In this document: piece by piece, positions 28,767 to 38,093 of the stretch
Layout: every line of letters starts with the position of its first letter
Position numbering within the stretch: position 1 is the first letter of the stretch
Assembly (NCBI GenBank): GCA_903834785.1
Contig: CAILKP010000021.1
Span: forward strand, 1 to 64,000
DNA: 64,000 bases
Origin: an uncultured bacterium
Lineage (GTDB): Bacteria > Planctomycetota > Phycisphaerae > Phycisphaerales > UBA1924
Direction of reading: 5' to 3'
Position numbers and translations under genes: made by a program
The notes under the pieces: generated by a model
Databases searched by the model: none
Told to the model about the DNA's origin: nothing
Seen by the model: the letters and a program-made list of their open reading frames with translations, nothing else

Positions 28767-30245
28767 TTACAAGACTGGTGCTGCCAGGCGTGCGATGCGG
28801 GCACCGATGCGTACGGCCAGACTGCGGCGGCGGAGCGAGCCGAGCGTGACTTCGCGGCTGCTGGCCAGATCAACGGCGAGCATGCGCTCCACCGCCGCGA
28901 CGAAGGGGGCGTCGGCGATCAGCGCGGTAAGCTCGAAGTTGATGCGCATGGATCGGTTGTCGAGGTTCAGCGAGCCGACGGCGGCGGCATCGTCACTGAG
29001 GATGACCTTCTGGTGCATGAATCCGGGCTGATGGTCGAACATGCGGATGCCCGAGGGGAGGATGTCGGGCTCGAAGCTGAGCATGGCCAGCTTGACGAAG
29101 CGGTTGTCGTTGTTCCGGGGCGTGATGATGCGGACATCCACGCCGCGGAGGGCGGCGAGCTGGAGGGCCTCGACGATGGAGGCATCGGGCACGAAGTAGG
29201 GGGTGGCGATCCACAGCCGGCGTGTGGCGGAGGCGATGAGGTGCAGCACCATCAGTGCGCCCGTGGGCAGTTCATCGGCCGGGCCGGTGGGGGCGATGAC
29301 CACGCGGGCATCGGCGGAGCTGCGGCTAGGGTGTCCGGGGGTTGCAGGGGTTGTGCCCGCCGATTCGGGCGCGGCGGGGACAGCGTCCCACTGCAGGGGC
29401 AGCACCTGACCGGTGGAGTGATGCCAGTCCTCGGCGAAGGCGAGCTGGCATTCGACGACGCTGGGACCGCGGAGCAGGACGCCGGTGTCGCGCCAGGGTG
29501 TCAGTTGGCGGTCGAGGTGGTTGTACTCGTCACCGATGTTGAGCCCGCCGATGATGGCCGTGCGGGCATCGGCGACAACGAGTTTGCGGTGGTTGCGGAA
29601 GTTGACCTGCAGGTGGGTGCGCGGGCCGCGGAAGGTGCGGAACTCGGCGACCTGGACGCCACCGTCGCGGAGCGCTTCGACGTAGGAGCGAGGCAGCTTG
29701 GAACTGCCGATGGCGTCGTAGAGCAGGCGAACGTGGACGCCGCGCGCTGAGGCTGCGAGCAGCCGGCTCTGGAACTGGCGGCCGATGGCGTCGTCCTTGA
29801 TGATGTAGAACTGCACGAGCAGGTCGCGACGGGCCGAGTCGATGGCACTCCAGAGTGCGGGGAAGAAGTCCTGCCCGTCGATGAGCAGTTCCGCGGCGTT
29901 GGCCCGGGTGCAGGGGGTGGAGACGAGCCTTTTGATGGCGCGGTCGCCGGGTGAGTGGTGGCGGAACTCGGCCTGGTAGGGCTCGAGCGTGCGTCCGAGT
30001 TCGACGGTGAAGCTGGCGATGCCGCCCCGGCGCTTTCGACGTGCGCGGACGTAGCCCTCAAAGCGGCGGCCGCCGAAGACAAGATAGAGCGGCACGGTCA
30101 GGTACGGAAGCAGGATGAGGCCCAGGGCCCAGGCCAGCGTGCCTTGCGGCGTCTTGCCGTAGAGAATGGCATCGACGGCGAAGATCGCGCCGATGATCTG
30201 GCAGATCAGCAGCAGTCCGCCGAGGATCACCCACAGTTCCGTCAT
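28767..30245 (-). CDS. cls: Cardiolipin synthase (phospholipase D superfamily)
   Basis: 492 residues from the ATG at 30245; a TTG two codons earlier is possible. Two N-terminal membrane helices (about 4-26 and 38-58) precede two PLD half-sites: NHRKLVVADARTAIIGGLN and FMHQKVILSDDAAAVGSLN, both complete HxKxxxxD motifs. The enzyme joins two phosphatidylglycerols, or PG and PE, at the inner membrane. Length and topology match bacterial ClsA. A Ser/Pro-rich insertion of about 30 residues (about 290-320) sits between the half-sites. It is leftward, upstream of the MBL-fold gene and downstream of the Ala/Pro-rich membrane protein. Confidence 0.93.
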   Translation of the reverse strand: MTELWVILGGLLLICQIIGAIFAVDAILYGKTPQGTLAWALGLILLPYLTVPLYLVFGGRRFEGYVRARRKRRGGIASFTVELGRTLEPYQAEFRHHSPGDRAIKRLVSTPCTRANAAELLIDGQDFFPALWSAIDSARRDLLVQFYIIKDDAIGRQFQSRLLAASARGVHVRLLYDAIGSSKLPRSYVEALRDGGVQVAEFRTFRGPRTHLQVNFRNHRKLVVADARTAIIGGLNIGDEYNHLDRQLTPWRDTGVLLRGPSVVECQLAFAEDWHHSTGQVLPLQWDAVPAAPESAGTTPATPGHPSRSSADARVVIAPTGPADELPTGALMVLHLIASATRRLWIATPYFVPDASIVEALQLAALRGVDVRIITPRNNDNRFVKLAMLSFEPDILPSGIRMFDHQPGFMHQKVILSDDAAAVGSLNLDNRSMRINFELTALIADAPFVAAVERMLAVDLASSREVTLGSLRRRSLAVRIGARIARLAAPVL

Positions 30246-30340
30246 GATCAATAGTTGACCGGCCGCAGCGGGTGCGTCGGGAGGGACGGGGGATGATCAT
30301 CAGATCAGGCGAAAATGGTCGCCCGTGAGCCGGCGAGGGA

Positions 30341-31963
30341 TCAGTGGCCGCCGCCGTGGCCGTCGTCCTTCTTGGCGGCCCCACCACCGTGGCCGTCATC
30401 CTTGCCGCCGGAGGCCTTGGCGGCCTCGGCTGCGCTGGCATCGTGGGCTGCCTTCTCGCGGAGGCGCTTGCTTTCGGGGTGTTCCTGCATGCCCTGGAGC
30501 GTGGGCTGGGGCCCCATGGGGACACCGGGGTCGGCCGGGCCCTTGAGCAGGACGTACGACCAGACAACCACTGCGTTAAAGACGGTGATGCCAGCGACCC
30601 AGCCCACGGTCTGGCGCGTCTTGGGATTGGCGATGACCAGCAACTTGGCGACGGGCACGAGCAGCTTGGCCTCGAGCGCGGCGGCCAGGGGCTTAAAGAT
30701 CGGCTTGCGCGGCGGCTTTGGGGCTTTGGGCTTTGGTGCTGCGGCTGCCGGCTGAGGTGCAGGGGTGGGAGCGGGAGCGGGAGCGGGAGCGACCTTGGCG
30801 GCGGGGGCTGGAGCGGCGGGGGCTGCGGCAGCAGGGGCCTGCGCTGCTGCGACGGCGGGTGCGGGCGTGGCGGCCGGTGCCGCAGGTACTGCGGCTGCCG
30901 CAGTGACCGGTGCGGGCGTGGCTGCCGGTGCAGCAGGTGCTGCGGCTGGAACTGCGGCGGCCGGTGCCGGTGCTGGCGCTGGAACTGGCGCGGGAGCTGC
31001 TGCAACTGGCGGGGCGGCTTGGGCAGCGGGTGCCGGTTCTGCCGCAGCTGGGACCGGAGCAGCGGGTGCCGCGGCGAGCGGTGCCGGGGTTGGTGCTGGG
31101 GACGGTGCTGGGGTTGCTGCCGGGGTTAGTGCGGCTGCCTGTGCCTTGCTCGCGGCTTCGGCTTCAGCTGCGGCGAGTGCTGGGGTTGGCTCGGGCGCGG
31201 GCGCACCTAAGACGGAGGAACCGTCATCGAAGTCGGCATCGTTCGCCTCAGCGGCTGCGGCCTTGGCGGCCAGCCTTGCGTCGAGGGCTGTGATGGCTTC
31301 GGTGGAGATGGGCACGTCGTCGCTCGGTGCCCCATTTCCTGCTGCTGCATCCGCTGCCGGGGGAGTCTGAGCGACGGCCGCGGCAGGTGCGGGTGCAGCT
31401 GAAGCGGGTTCAGCCTCGGGCACGGAGGCTTCCGCCGGTTCATCCGTTGTCTCTGCCGCGGCGGGTGCTGCGGCGACCGGCTCGGCAACCGGCTGGGCTG
31501 CAGATTCGGTCGGCTCGGGCTCGGGCTTGGCTGCTTCGGGCTCGGATTGCGTCAAACCCGTAGCGGCGTCGGCCGCCTGAGCGGCCTCGGCAACCAGCGC
31601 GGCGGTTGCATCGGCCAGCGGGTCGGGTGTTGTCTCTGCCGGTGCGGCGTTATCCCCCGCGGGCGTGGCAGCCACATCGACCACGGCTGCGGGCGCATCG
31701 AGCGGCTGAGCGGTGGTGACCGCCTCGGCGTGCGGCTCTGCAGTTGGATCCGCGTCCAGTGCGGGCGCTTCGCTGATCGACCCGACGGTTTCGGTCAGCA
31801 GCGCTTCGGGAGGGATGACCGGTTCCGGCGGCGTCTCGGGATCCGGGGCAAGCCGCTGCTCGGCCTCGGTGCACGCGACATCGATCTGCTTGAGCAGTTG
31901 GTCAACGGCCTGGTCCAAGGCCTGGTCGCTGGTGGGCTTGCTGTCGATGGTTGCCGCTGCCAT
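30341..31963 (-). CDS. Ala/Pro-rich single-pass membrane protein with His-rich tail
   Basis: 540 residues, more than half Ala and Pro. A polar N-terminus of about 45 residues (LDQAVDQLLKQIDVACTEAE, likely a helix) is followed by about 370 residues of low-complexity AP, PAPAPAP and acidic segments. Next come a basic stretch (KPKAPKPPRKPIFK), a helical part and one membrane helix (about 465-485, VGWVAGITVFNAVVVWSYVLL). The last 19 residues hold two DDGHGGG units that could bind Ni, Zn or Cu. PA-rich segments of this kind usually span the periplasm or form extended tethers. The orientation is unknown, and I do not recognise the family. Its translation should depend strongly on EF-P. Confidence 0.75.
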   Translation of the reverse strand: MAAATIDSKPTSDQALDQAVDQLLKQIDVACTEAEQRLAPDPETPPEPVIPPEALLTETVGSISEAPALDADPTAEPHAEAVTTAQPLDAPAAVVDVAATPAGDNAAPAETTPDPLADATAALVAEAAQAADAATGLTQSEPEAAKPEPEPTESAAQPVAEPVAAAPAAAETTDEPAEASVPEAEPASAAPAPAAAVAQTPPAADAAAGNGAPSDDVPISTEAITALDARLAAKAAAAEANDADFDDGSSVLGAPAPEPTPALAAAEAEAASKAQAAALTPAATPAPSPAPTPAPLAAAPAAPVPAAAEPAPAAQAAPPVAAAPAPVPAPAPAPAAAVPAAAPAAPAATPAPVTAAAAVPAAPAATPAPAVAAAQAPAAAAPAAPAPAAKVAPAPAPAPTPAPQPAAAAPKPKAPKPPRKPIFKPLAAALEAKLLVPVAKLLVIANPKTRQTVGWVAGITVFNAVVVWSYVLLKGPADPGVPMGPQPTLQGMQEHPESKRLREKAAHDASAAEAAKASGGKDDGHGGGAAKKDDGHGGGH

Positions 31964-32093
31964 AGCCGTGGTTCACAGAGGCGGAAAGGGACCATCCCTG
32001 ACCGGATCACGGCTACTCGAATCGTCTCGCCGTCGGCGCAACGTTACCGCGTCACTCTCTGGTGCACAGTATAAATGGGAGATACCGTCAGGC

Positions 32094-32846
32094 GTGGCAA
32101 TTCACCGCGTGTTTTCGGACGAGGTTATCACGGACGATGTTCGCACCCTGTCAATCGGCGGCGAGCAGGCGCACCACGCTGCGCGCGTGAAACGAGTCGA
32201 ACGCGGGGACGTGGTGGAAGTCCTTGACGGACAGGGGGTAATCGCTCGGTGCCTGGTTTCGGAGGTGGCGAAGGTGCGCGGCGAGATGGTTTTGACGCTG
32301 TCCGTTGAGCAGTTGCGTCGGTGTCCGCCGCCGTTGCCGCACGTGTCCGTGGCATCGGCCACGCCCAAGGCGGACCGGGCCTCGTGGATGGTTGAGCAAC
32401 TGGCGCAGGTGGGCTGTGCGGCGTGGTCGCCGCTGGAGACGAAGCTGGGCGTGGTGGACCCGCGTGAAGGAAAGATTGACCGGTTCCACCGGGTCGCCGC
32501 TGAGAGCAGCAAGCAGTGCGGTCGTCCGTGGATCATGAACATCGGCGAGAAGGTCTCGCTGGCCAGGTGCCTGCGCGGCGGGGACGACACGCAGGTGGTG
32601 ATGGCCGATGCGTCGGGGCGTGAGATCAGCCAGGTGAGCGATGAGCAGCGCCAGCGGCTTGCCGGCGGGGTGAAGTTTCTGGTGCTCGTCGGGCCGGAGG
32701 GCGGGTGGATGCCCGAGGAACTTGCGGCTGCTGGGGCGGTGGGCGTGCCGGTGCTGCGCGTGGGCGAGCACATCATGCGGATTGAGACCGCGGCGGTGGC
32801 AGCGGTGGTGGCGCTGATGACTGTGGCCCCGCGGGCTGCGAAGTAG
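32094..32846 (+). CDS. rsmE: 16S rRNA m3U1498 methyltransferase
   Basis: 250 residues from the GTG at 32094, which has GGAGAT ten bases upstream; the open frame before it is not RsmE. RsmE is a SPOUT-class enzyme that methylates N3 of U1498 of 16S rRNA. A PUA-like N-terminal domain (GGEQAHHAARVKRVERGD) leads to the knotted domain with KADRASWMVEQLAQVG, ESSKQCGRPW, FLVLVGPEGGW and the SAM-binding VLRVGEHIMRIETAAVAA. It is divergent from the Ala/Pro-rich gene and convergent with the leftward coiled-coil gene. Confidence 0.95.
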   Translation: MAIHRVFSDEVITDDVRTLSIGGEQAHHAARVKRVERGDVVEVLDGQGVIARCLVSEVAKVRGEMVLTLSVEQLRRCPPPLPHVSVASATPKADRASWMVEQLAQVGCAAWSPLETKLGVVDPREGKIDRFHRVAAESSKQCGRPWIMNIGEKVSLARCLRGGDDTQVVMADASGREISQVSDEQRQRLAGGVKFLVLVGPEGGWMPEELAAAGAVGVPVLRVGEHIMRIETAAVAAVVALMTVAPRAAK

Positions 32847-32907
32847 CCGGTGTGGGAGCGTCTGGGGGTGTGGGGGCTTCCGCGGCGGGCTGTGTGCTGA
32901 GTCCGGC

Positions 32908-32942
32908 AAAAACAAACCGCCCCGGCGTGCACCGGGGCGGTT
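32908..32942 (-). terminator. Terminator of the BRCT-like membrane protein gene
   Basis: AACCGCCCCGG (32915-32925) pairs perfectly with 32932-32942; the minus strand continues TTTGTTTTTGCC. Confidence 0.88.
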
Positions 32943-32968
32943 GAGGTTGACGCGGTTGTCAGTTGGCT

Positions 32969-34336
32969 TTAGCGGCCGATCAGCGTGTAGAGGCGGTTCT
33001 CATTGAGGACCGGGATGCTGGTGGCGGCGGCCTGAGCGATGAGGCGGTCATATTCCTCGGCGTTGCGCTTGGCGAGGGTGAAGGACTGGACAACGTTGGC
33101 CGGGGCGCCGGTGGGCGGGGCCGGCGGGATCAGCGGGCGGGCGCCCAGGACGATGAAGTCCACATCACCGCTGAGTGCGGGGGAGATCTTGCCGCCCCAG
33201 CCCTCGACGAGGGTGCGGATGTCGTTCTGGCCGGCGGGGCTCGGGTTGCCGGTGCGCGACGGGTCGAAATCACCGAAGATCAGAAAGGAGTAGGTCTTGG
33301 CGGCGTCGTAGACGGGGTTGGCGATGACGTCACCCTTGGCGACGCTATTGGAGCGGCCCTGGCGGATGACTCGGGCGGTGGCCGAGGAGTCATCGATGCG
33401 GATGACCTCGAGGGTGGCCTTGCCGGGGTTGTACTCGCCGGTGCGATCGTTGACGCGGAGCTGGGTGGGATCGGAGTAGACCTCGAAGGTCATGCCGAGG
33501 ATGAGCTTGTCCTTCTTGCCGCGGCTGATGGTGACCTGACGGGCGTTGATCGGATCGAGGTCGATGACCTCGCCGTCGACCAGGGCGTACTCGTCCTGGG
33601 GCTTGATGGCGTCCTTGCTGCGGGCCTTGGACAGCTCGCGGACCTTGCCCTGAGCGACAAGGAGTTCCTCGCGGGTGCGGGCCAGTTCGCTGTTGAGCTG
33701 GACCTTCTCGCGGTCGGCTTCTTCCTTGACCTTGGTGACCTGAGACTGGACGTTGCCGCGGGCCTTGTCCAGATCGGTGCGGGCGGAGTCAACCTTGGTC
33801 TTGTAGTCGTCAATGGCGGCGCGGAGGGCGTCGGTGTCCTTCTTGCGGGTTTCCTCGCTCTTCTTGAAGCGCTCGGCCTCTTCCTGCTGCTTGGTCTGGG
33901 CGATGGTGCGGGCCGAATCAGCCGACGCGGCCTTGGCGGTTGCCTCGGCCAGGGCCTTGTCGCGATCAGAGAGCATGCCCAGGATGTTGCCGCCACCGTC
34001 ACCGATGCGGCTGCTGACCTTGGCGGTCAGGGAGGCGAGGCTGTCGCCACGACCGCCGGAAACCTTCTCGCCCAGGGTCGCGGTTGCTTCCATGACGTAG
34101 CCGGCCAGCGACTTGTTGGACTTCTTGGCCTCCTCGATCATGAGGCGGACCGGCTCGGTGTTGCGCTCGGAAACCTGGACGATTTCCTGGGTTTCCTTGG
34201 TGTACGTCTCAAGGCGCTTCTTGGCCTCGTCGGCCTGACCGTAGAAGATGATGGTGGAAACAAGGAAGCCGGCCGCGGCGACGCCGCAGAGACCGACTGT
34301 GATTCCCATTCCAACGCTGGTGCCAGTGCGAGCCAT
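32969..34336 (-). CDS. Membrane-anchored coiled-coil protein with a BRCT-like C-terminal domain
   Basis: 455 residues from the ATG at 34336 (GAGGTG just upstream). One N-terminal membrane helix (about 9-33) is followed by heptad-rich coiled coil (about 34-245, Lys/Glu/Ala rich), a small beta domain (about 250-350, with VTISRGKKDKLILGMTFEVY) and a last segment. In that segment YSFLIFGDFD, DIRTLVEGWGGKI, LSGDVDFIVLGARP has the spacing of a BRCT fold, including the GG turn and the D-F-I-V-L-G strand. A short helical tail ends it. BRCT domains usually bind phosphopeptides or DNA ends in soluble proteins, so a membrane tether is odd. It is divergent from murE. Function unknown. Confidence 0.7.
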   Translation of the reverse strand: MARTGTSVGMGITVGLCGVAAAGFLVSTIIFYGQADEAKKRLETYTKETQEIVQVSERNTEPVRLMIEEAKKSNKSLAGYVMEATATLGEKVSGGRGDSLASLTAKVSSRIGDGGGNILGMLSDRDKALAEATAKAASADSARTIAQTKQQEEAERFKKSEETRKKDTDALRAAIDDYKTKVDSARTDLDKARGNVQSQVTKVKEEADREKVQLNSELARTREELLVAQGKVRELSKARSKDAIKPQDEYALVDGEVIDLDPINARQVTISRGKKDKLILGMTFEVYSDPTQLRVNDRTGEYNPGKATLEVIRIDDSSATARVIRQGRSNSVAKGDVIANPVYDAAKTYSFLIFGDFDPSRTGNPSPAGQNDIRTLVEGWGGKISPALSGDVDFIVLGARPLIPPAPPTGAPANVVQSFTLAKRNAEEYDRLIAQAAATSIPVLNENRLYTLIGR

Positions 34337-34885
34337 GATCACCTCGAAACGAGTGCTGTCAGTTCGGAACAAAACTCTGCCGCCCCACACCCCGGACGAG
34401 TGCGTCCGGTACGAGGGCGGTGCGATGGCGGTTGCCTGCCGATCCCGACAAACGCGATTGTGGCGCGTCAGCCGGTCCCGGAGCGGCAATCCGTCAAGGT
34501 GGCAAGTGTCAGCACGCCGGGGCCGGATTTCCACCGCCGGCCCCCGTTGCCGATCAAATAGCCGGGGGGGCGAGTGATCGGGGCAGCCGGGAAGTGCCGG
34601 GGCGGCGTCCCGGGCCACGGGGCAGGTTTGCACCCTGTCCGGTGCTGGCGGCGGCGATGGCATTCGAGAGAATCAACGAGGTTTTGCCCGGGATGTGCGT
34701 CCGAACCGGCTGGCTGCCGGCTTAGGATTCGTTTCGGTTGACGGCACGGATTGCTGTCAACTGTGGTGGGTGAACTGGCGGCGATTCCGACCCGTGGCCG
34801 GGAGTCCTTCCGGCCGGATTCGGGGACGATGCCGGGTTGCCGCGGAATGGCTCTTTTCTTCCCTCCAACCCGCAAGGAAGCGGCG
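34337..34885. other. Divergent regulatory region between the coiled-coil gene and murE
   Basis: About 550 bases without a supported gene, long for this genome. GTTGAC (34737-34742) and GTCAAC (34756-34761) form an inverted repeat; the first arm overlaps a -35-like TTGACG, but no good -10 follows. AAGGAAG at 34874-34880 is the murE ribosome binding site. Open frames running into murE from 34751 lack MurE character before 34886. Confidence 0.45.
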
Positions 34886-36448
34886 ATGGACCTTGGAACA
34901 CTGATCTCAACGCTGCCGGGCGGTCTGCCCATTGTTCCTGCCGCGGGGCCAGCTCCGGCTGGTGTGGCGATTGCATCGATTACGGAAGACTCGCGTCGGG
35001 TGGCGGCGGGAACACTGTTTATTGCGCGGCGGGGCGAGAAGTCTGACGGGCGGGCATTCATCGGAGCGGCGATCGCCGCCGGAGCGGCGGCGGTGGTGAC
35101 TGAGTCCGGGCCGCTGCCGGCGGGGTGTGCGGGCGCTGGTGTGCCGATTCTGACCTGCGACGATGTGCCGCTGGCGACAGCGATTCTGGCCGAGCGGTTC
35201 TACGGCAACCCAAGCCGGCGGCTGACGCTGCTGGCGGCCACGGGCACCAACGGCAAGACGACGACCACGTTTCTGATGCACCAGCTGCTCAATGCTGTGG
35301 GCATCCGCTGCGGGCTGATGGGCACGGTAGCGGTGGATGATGGTGTGAGTGTGACGCCGGCGGCGCTGACGACGGCACCGGCCATTGAGATCTCCCGGAC
35401 GATGGCGCGGATGGTGGAGGCCGGGTGCCTGGCGGCGAGCTTTGAGGCTAGTTCGCACGCGCTGCACCAGCGGCGGGTGGGGGGGCTGGGCATCCGCTGC
35501 GGGGTGTTTACGAACCTGACGCACGATCACCTGGACTATCACCAGACGATGGAGCAGTACGCGTCGGCGAAGGCGATTTTGTTCGGGATGCTGCCGGACG
35601 CCGCTTCGGGCGGTGTGGCGGTGGTGAATGAAGACGACCCGTGGCATGCGCGGATGCTGCAGGAGTGCACGGCCCGGACGGTGCGGTGCAGCATGGCAGC
35701 CCACCGCCCGGCACATCAGCCCCGGCCGGACTGGCACGCGCGGATTGTGGCGATGCGGATAGGCGGGATGGATGTGGAGATTCAGACGCCCTGTGGCAGC
35801 ACGGTGCGGATTGGTCTGCCGCTGATCGGGGCGTTTAATGTGATGAACGCCGTGCAGGCGGCGGCGGCGGTGGCGGCGTGCTTCCCGGAGCGGCTTTCGC
35901 CGCGGGCAGCGGCCGAGGCGCTGGCGACGATCAAGGCCCCGCCGGGCCGGCTTGAGCCGGTGACACCGTTCGATGCTCCGGCGGCGGCGTTTGTGGATTA
36001 CGCCCATACCGATGATGCGCTGGAGCGGGTGATGGTGACGCTGCGCGAGGTGCTGGCCGATGCCGGCGGTGGGCGGCTGCTGTGCGTGTTCGGCTGCGGC
36101 GGTAATCGCGACAACACCAAACGGCCGAAGATGGGGAAGGTGGCCGCGACGCTGGCGGACAGGGCCTTTGCCACCAGTGACAACCCGCGCAGTGAGAATC
36201 CTGAGACCATCCTGGATCAGATCCTGGCCGGCGTGCCGGCGGAACGAGCGGGTGCTGTGACCCGCATCACCGACCGGGCGGCGGCGATTCACCGTGCTGC
36301 GAGCGAACTGCGGCCGGGGGACATCCTGCTGGTTGCCGGCAAGGGGCACGAGAACTATCAGATCGTCAGCGACGGCAAGGGCGGGACCGTGAAGCTGGAC
36401 TTTGATGACCGAATCGAGGTTGCCCGTGCCATGGGCCTCAGCCGCTGA
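34886..36448 (+). CDS. murE: UDP-MurNAc-L-Ala-D-Glu:meso-diaminopimelate ligase
   Basis: 520 residues from the ATG at 34886. The enzyme adds the third residue of the peptidoglycan stem in the cytoplasm. ATGTNGKTTTT is the ATP loop, FEASSHALHQRR and VFTNLTHDHLDYH are Mur signatures, and ASDNPRSENP-like TSDNPRSENP (D432-R435) is the DNPR motif that selects meso-diaminopimelate over lysine. KGHENYQ closes the C-terminal domain. This is direct sequence evidence for DAP-type peptidoglycan. It starts a rightward murE-murF-mraY group; about 100 bases separate it from murF. Confidence 0.95.
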   Translation: MDLGTLISTLPGGLPIVPAAGPAPAGVAIASITEDSRRVAAGTLFIARRGEKSDGRAFIGAAIAAGAAAVVTESGPLPAGCAGAGVPILTCDDVPLATAILAERFYGNPSRRLTLLAATGTNGKTTTTFLMHQLLNAVGIRCGLMGTVAVDDGVSVTPAALTTAPAIEISRTMARMVEAGCLAASFEASSHALHQRRVGGLGIRCGVFTNLTHDHLDYHQTMEQYASAKAILFGMLPDAASGGVAVVNEDDPWHARMLQECTARTVRCSMAAHRPAHQPRPDWHARIVAMRIGGMDVEIQTPCGSTVRIGLPLIGAFNVMNAVQAAAAVAACFPERLSPRAAAEALATIKAPPGRLEPVTPFDAPAAAFVDYAHTDDALERVMVTLREVLADAGGGRLLCVFGCGGNRDNTKRPKMGKVAATLADRAFATSDNPRSENPETILDQILAGVPAERAGAVTRITDRAAAIHRAASELRPGDILLVAGKGHENYQIVSDGKGGTVKLDFDDRIEVARAMGLSR

Positions 36449-36547
36449 CTGCTTGACTGACGATCCTTTGAACTCCTGAGCCGCGAACGAACCCGAACAC
36501 GCAGATACTGAACTCCGGCCGCGACGCCATTGAAAGGTCCCACCACC

Positions 36548-38029
36548 GTGCCCTTCTTCATCATCGAGAATCTCAAGAGCGTGTGCTCCGGCCAGTACCT
36601 CTCACGGGGCGGGCCTGGTGCGCTGGAGCGCGTGGCCGACGGCATCAGCACCGACTCGCGGGCGATCCTGCCCGGGCAGGTGTTTCTGGCCCTGGCGGGC
36701 GACCGCTTCGACGGCCACGAGTTTGCCGCCGAGGTGGCCCGCAGCGGGGCGGCGGCGGTGATCGTGCAGCGTGACATCCCCGGTGCGGCGGAGCTGCCGG
36801 TCCCGGTGATCAAGGTTGAGAGCACCCGCAAGGCGCTGCTGCGGCTGGCCGCGGCGTACCGGCGCACGCTCAAGGAGACCAAGGTCATCGCGGTGTGCGG
36901 CTCCAACGGCAAGTCCACCACGGTGCGGCTGATCGAGGCGGTGCTGTCGCGCAAGCTCCGCGGGACGGCCAGCAAGAAGAGCCACAACAACGACATCGGC
37001 GTGCCGCTGACGATCCTGTCGGCCAAGCCGTCGGATCAGTACCTCATCTGTGAGGTCGGAACGAATCATCCCGGGGAGATTGCCACGTTGGGGTCGGTTG
37101 TGGAGCCCGATCTGGCGATCATCACCTCGATCGGTCGGGAGCACATGGAGTTCTTCGGCGATCTTTCCGGCGTGGCGCGGGAGGAGGCGGCGATTCTGCC
37201 GTGCATTCGTCCGGGCGGGCTGGCGGTGGTGACGGCCGACTCGCCGGAACTGCGGCCGCTGCTCAAGCCCGCACCTTCGGTGTTGACGTTCGGTCTGGCG
37301 GCGGATGCGTCGCTGCGGCTGTCAAGCTTCGGCTATCGGCAGGTTGAGGGCGCGGGTGTTGCCGCGGTGTTCCAGTGCTCCGAACGGCTGGAGATCACCC
37401 TGGGCCTGCCGGGCAAGCACAATGCGTGCAACGCGCTGGCGGCCGTGGCGGTGGCCCGGCGGCTGGCGATTGATGACAAGACCATCGCCGCGGCACTGGC
37501 GACGGCACGCGGGCCGGAGATGCGCTGGCAGGCGGAGACCGTGACGCTGCCGGGTGGTGATGTGGAAGTCATCAACGATGCGTACAACGCGAATCCCGAC
37601 TCGCTGGCGGTGGGGCTGACGACCTTTGGTGAGCTCTACGGCAAGGTGGCCCCGGGCCGCCGCCGGGTGCTGGTGCTCGGTGACATGCTGGAGCTGGGGG
37701 CGACGTCCGATGCCTCCCATGCCGAGGCCGGGCGGCTGATTGCAAGCAGCGGGTGCGTGGATGTACTCATTACCGTGGGCCAGCGAGCCCAGCTTGCGGC
37801 CGATGCCTGTGCCGCGGCGGGTGGGCCGGTGGCCGTGCGGGTGCCGGAAGTGACTGATGCCACGGTTGCGGCGCTCGCCGGGCACGTCCGTCCGGGTGAT
37901 GTGGTGCTGCTCAAGGGCTCGCGCGGGATGCGGCTGGAGCGGGTGCTCAAGGCGATCAAGGGTGGGGCGGTGCCGCCGGTGCCTGCCGCGGCGGTGACGG
38001 TGACGCGGTCGTCCGCGGTGAACCATTAA
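36548..38029 (+). CDS. murF: UDP-MurNAc-tripeptide:D-alanyl-D-alanine ligase
   Basis: 493 residues from the GTG at 36548, preferred to a TTG at 36530 because AAAGG lies at a good distance before the GTG. MurF attaches D-Ala-D-Ala to finish the cytoplasmic precursor. STDSRAILPGQVFLALAG opens the N-terminal domain, VCGSNGKSTTVRLIEAVL is the ATP loop, EVGTNHPGEIATL and NDAYNANPDSLA are conserved Mur blocks, and LVLGDMLELG lies in the third domain. It lies between murE and mraY, with 64 bases to the latter, and is probably co-transcribed. Confidence 0.95.
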   Translation: MPFFIIENLKSVCSGQYLSRGGPGALERVADGISTDSRAILPGQVFLALAGDRFDGHEFAAEVARSGAAAVIVQRDIPGAAELPVPVIKVESTRKALLRLAAAYRRTLKETKVIAVCGSNGKSTTVRLIEAVLSRKLRGTASKKSHNNDIGVPLTILSAKPSDQYLICEVGTNHPGEIATLGSVVEPDLAIITSIGREHMEFFGDLSGVAREEAAILPCIRPGGLAVVTADSPELRPLLKPAPSVLTFGLAADASLRLSSFGYRQVEGAGVAAVFQCSERLEITLGLPGKHNACNALAAVAVARRLAIDDKTIAAALATARGPEMRWQAETVTLPGGDVEVINDAYNANPDSLAVGLTTFGELYGKVAPGRRRVLVLGDMLELGATSDASHAEAGRLIASSGCVDVLITVGQRAQLAADACAAAGGPVAVRVPEVTDATVAALAGHVRPGDVVLLKGSRGMRLERVLKAIKGGAVPPVPAAAVTVTRSSAVNH

Positions 38030-38093
38030 ACGCGCAGGCGGGGCGGGGGCGTTGGTCTTGTGTGTCTGTTTCCGTTAGCCGAAAGCCTCACGC

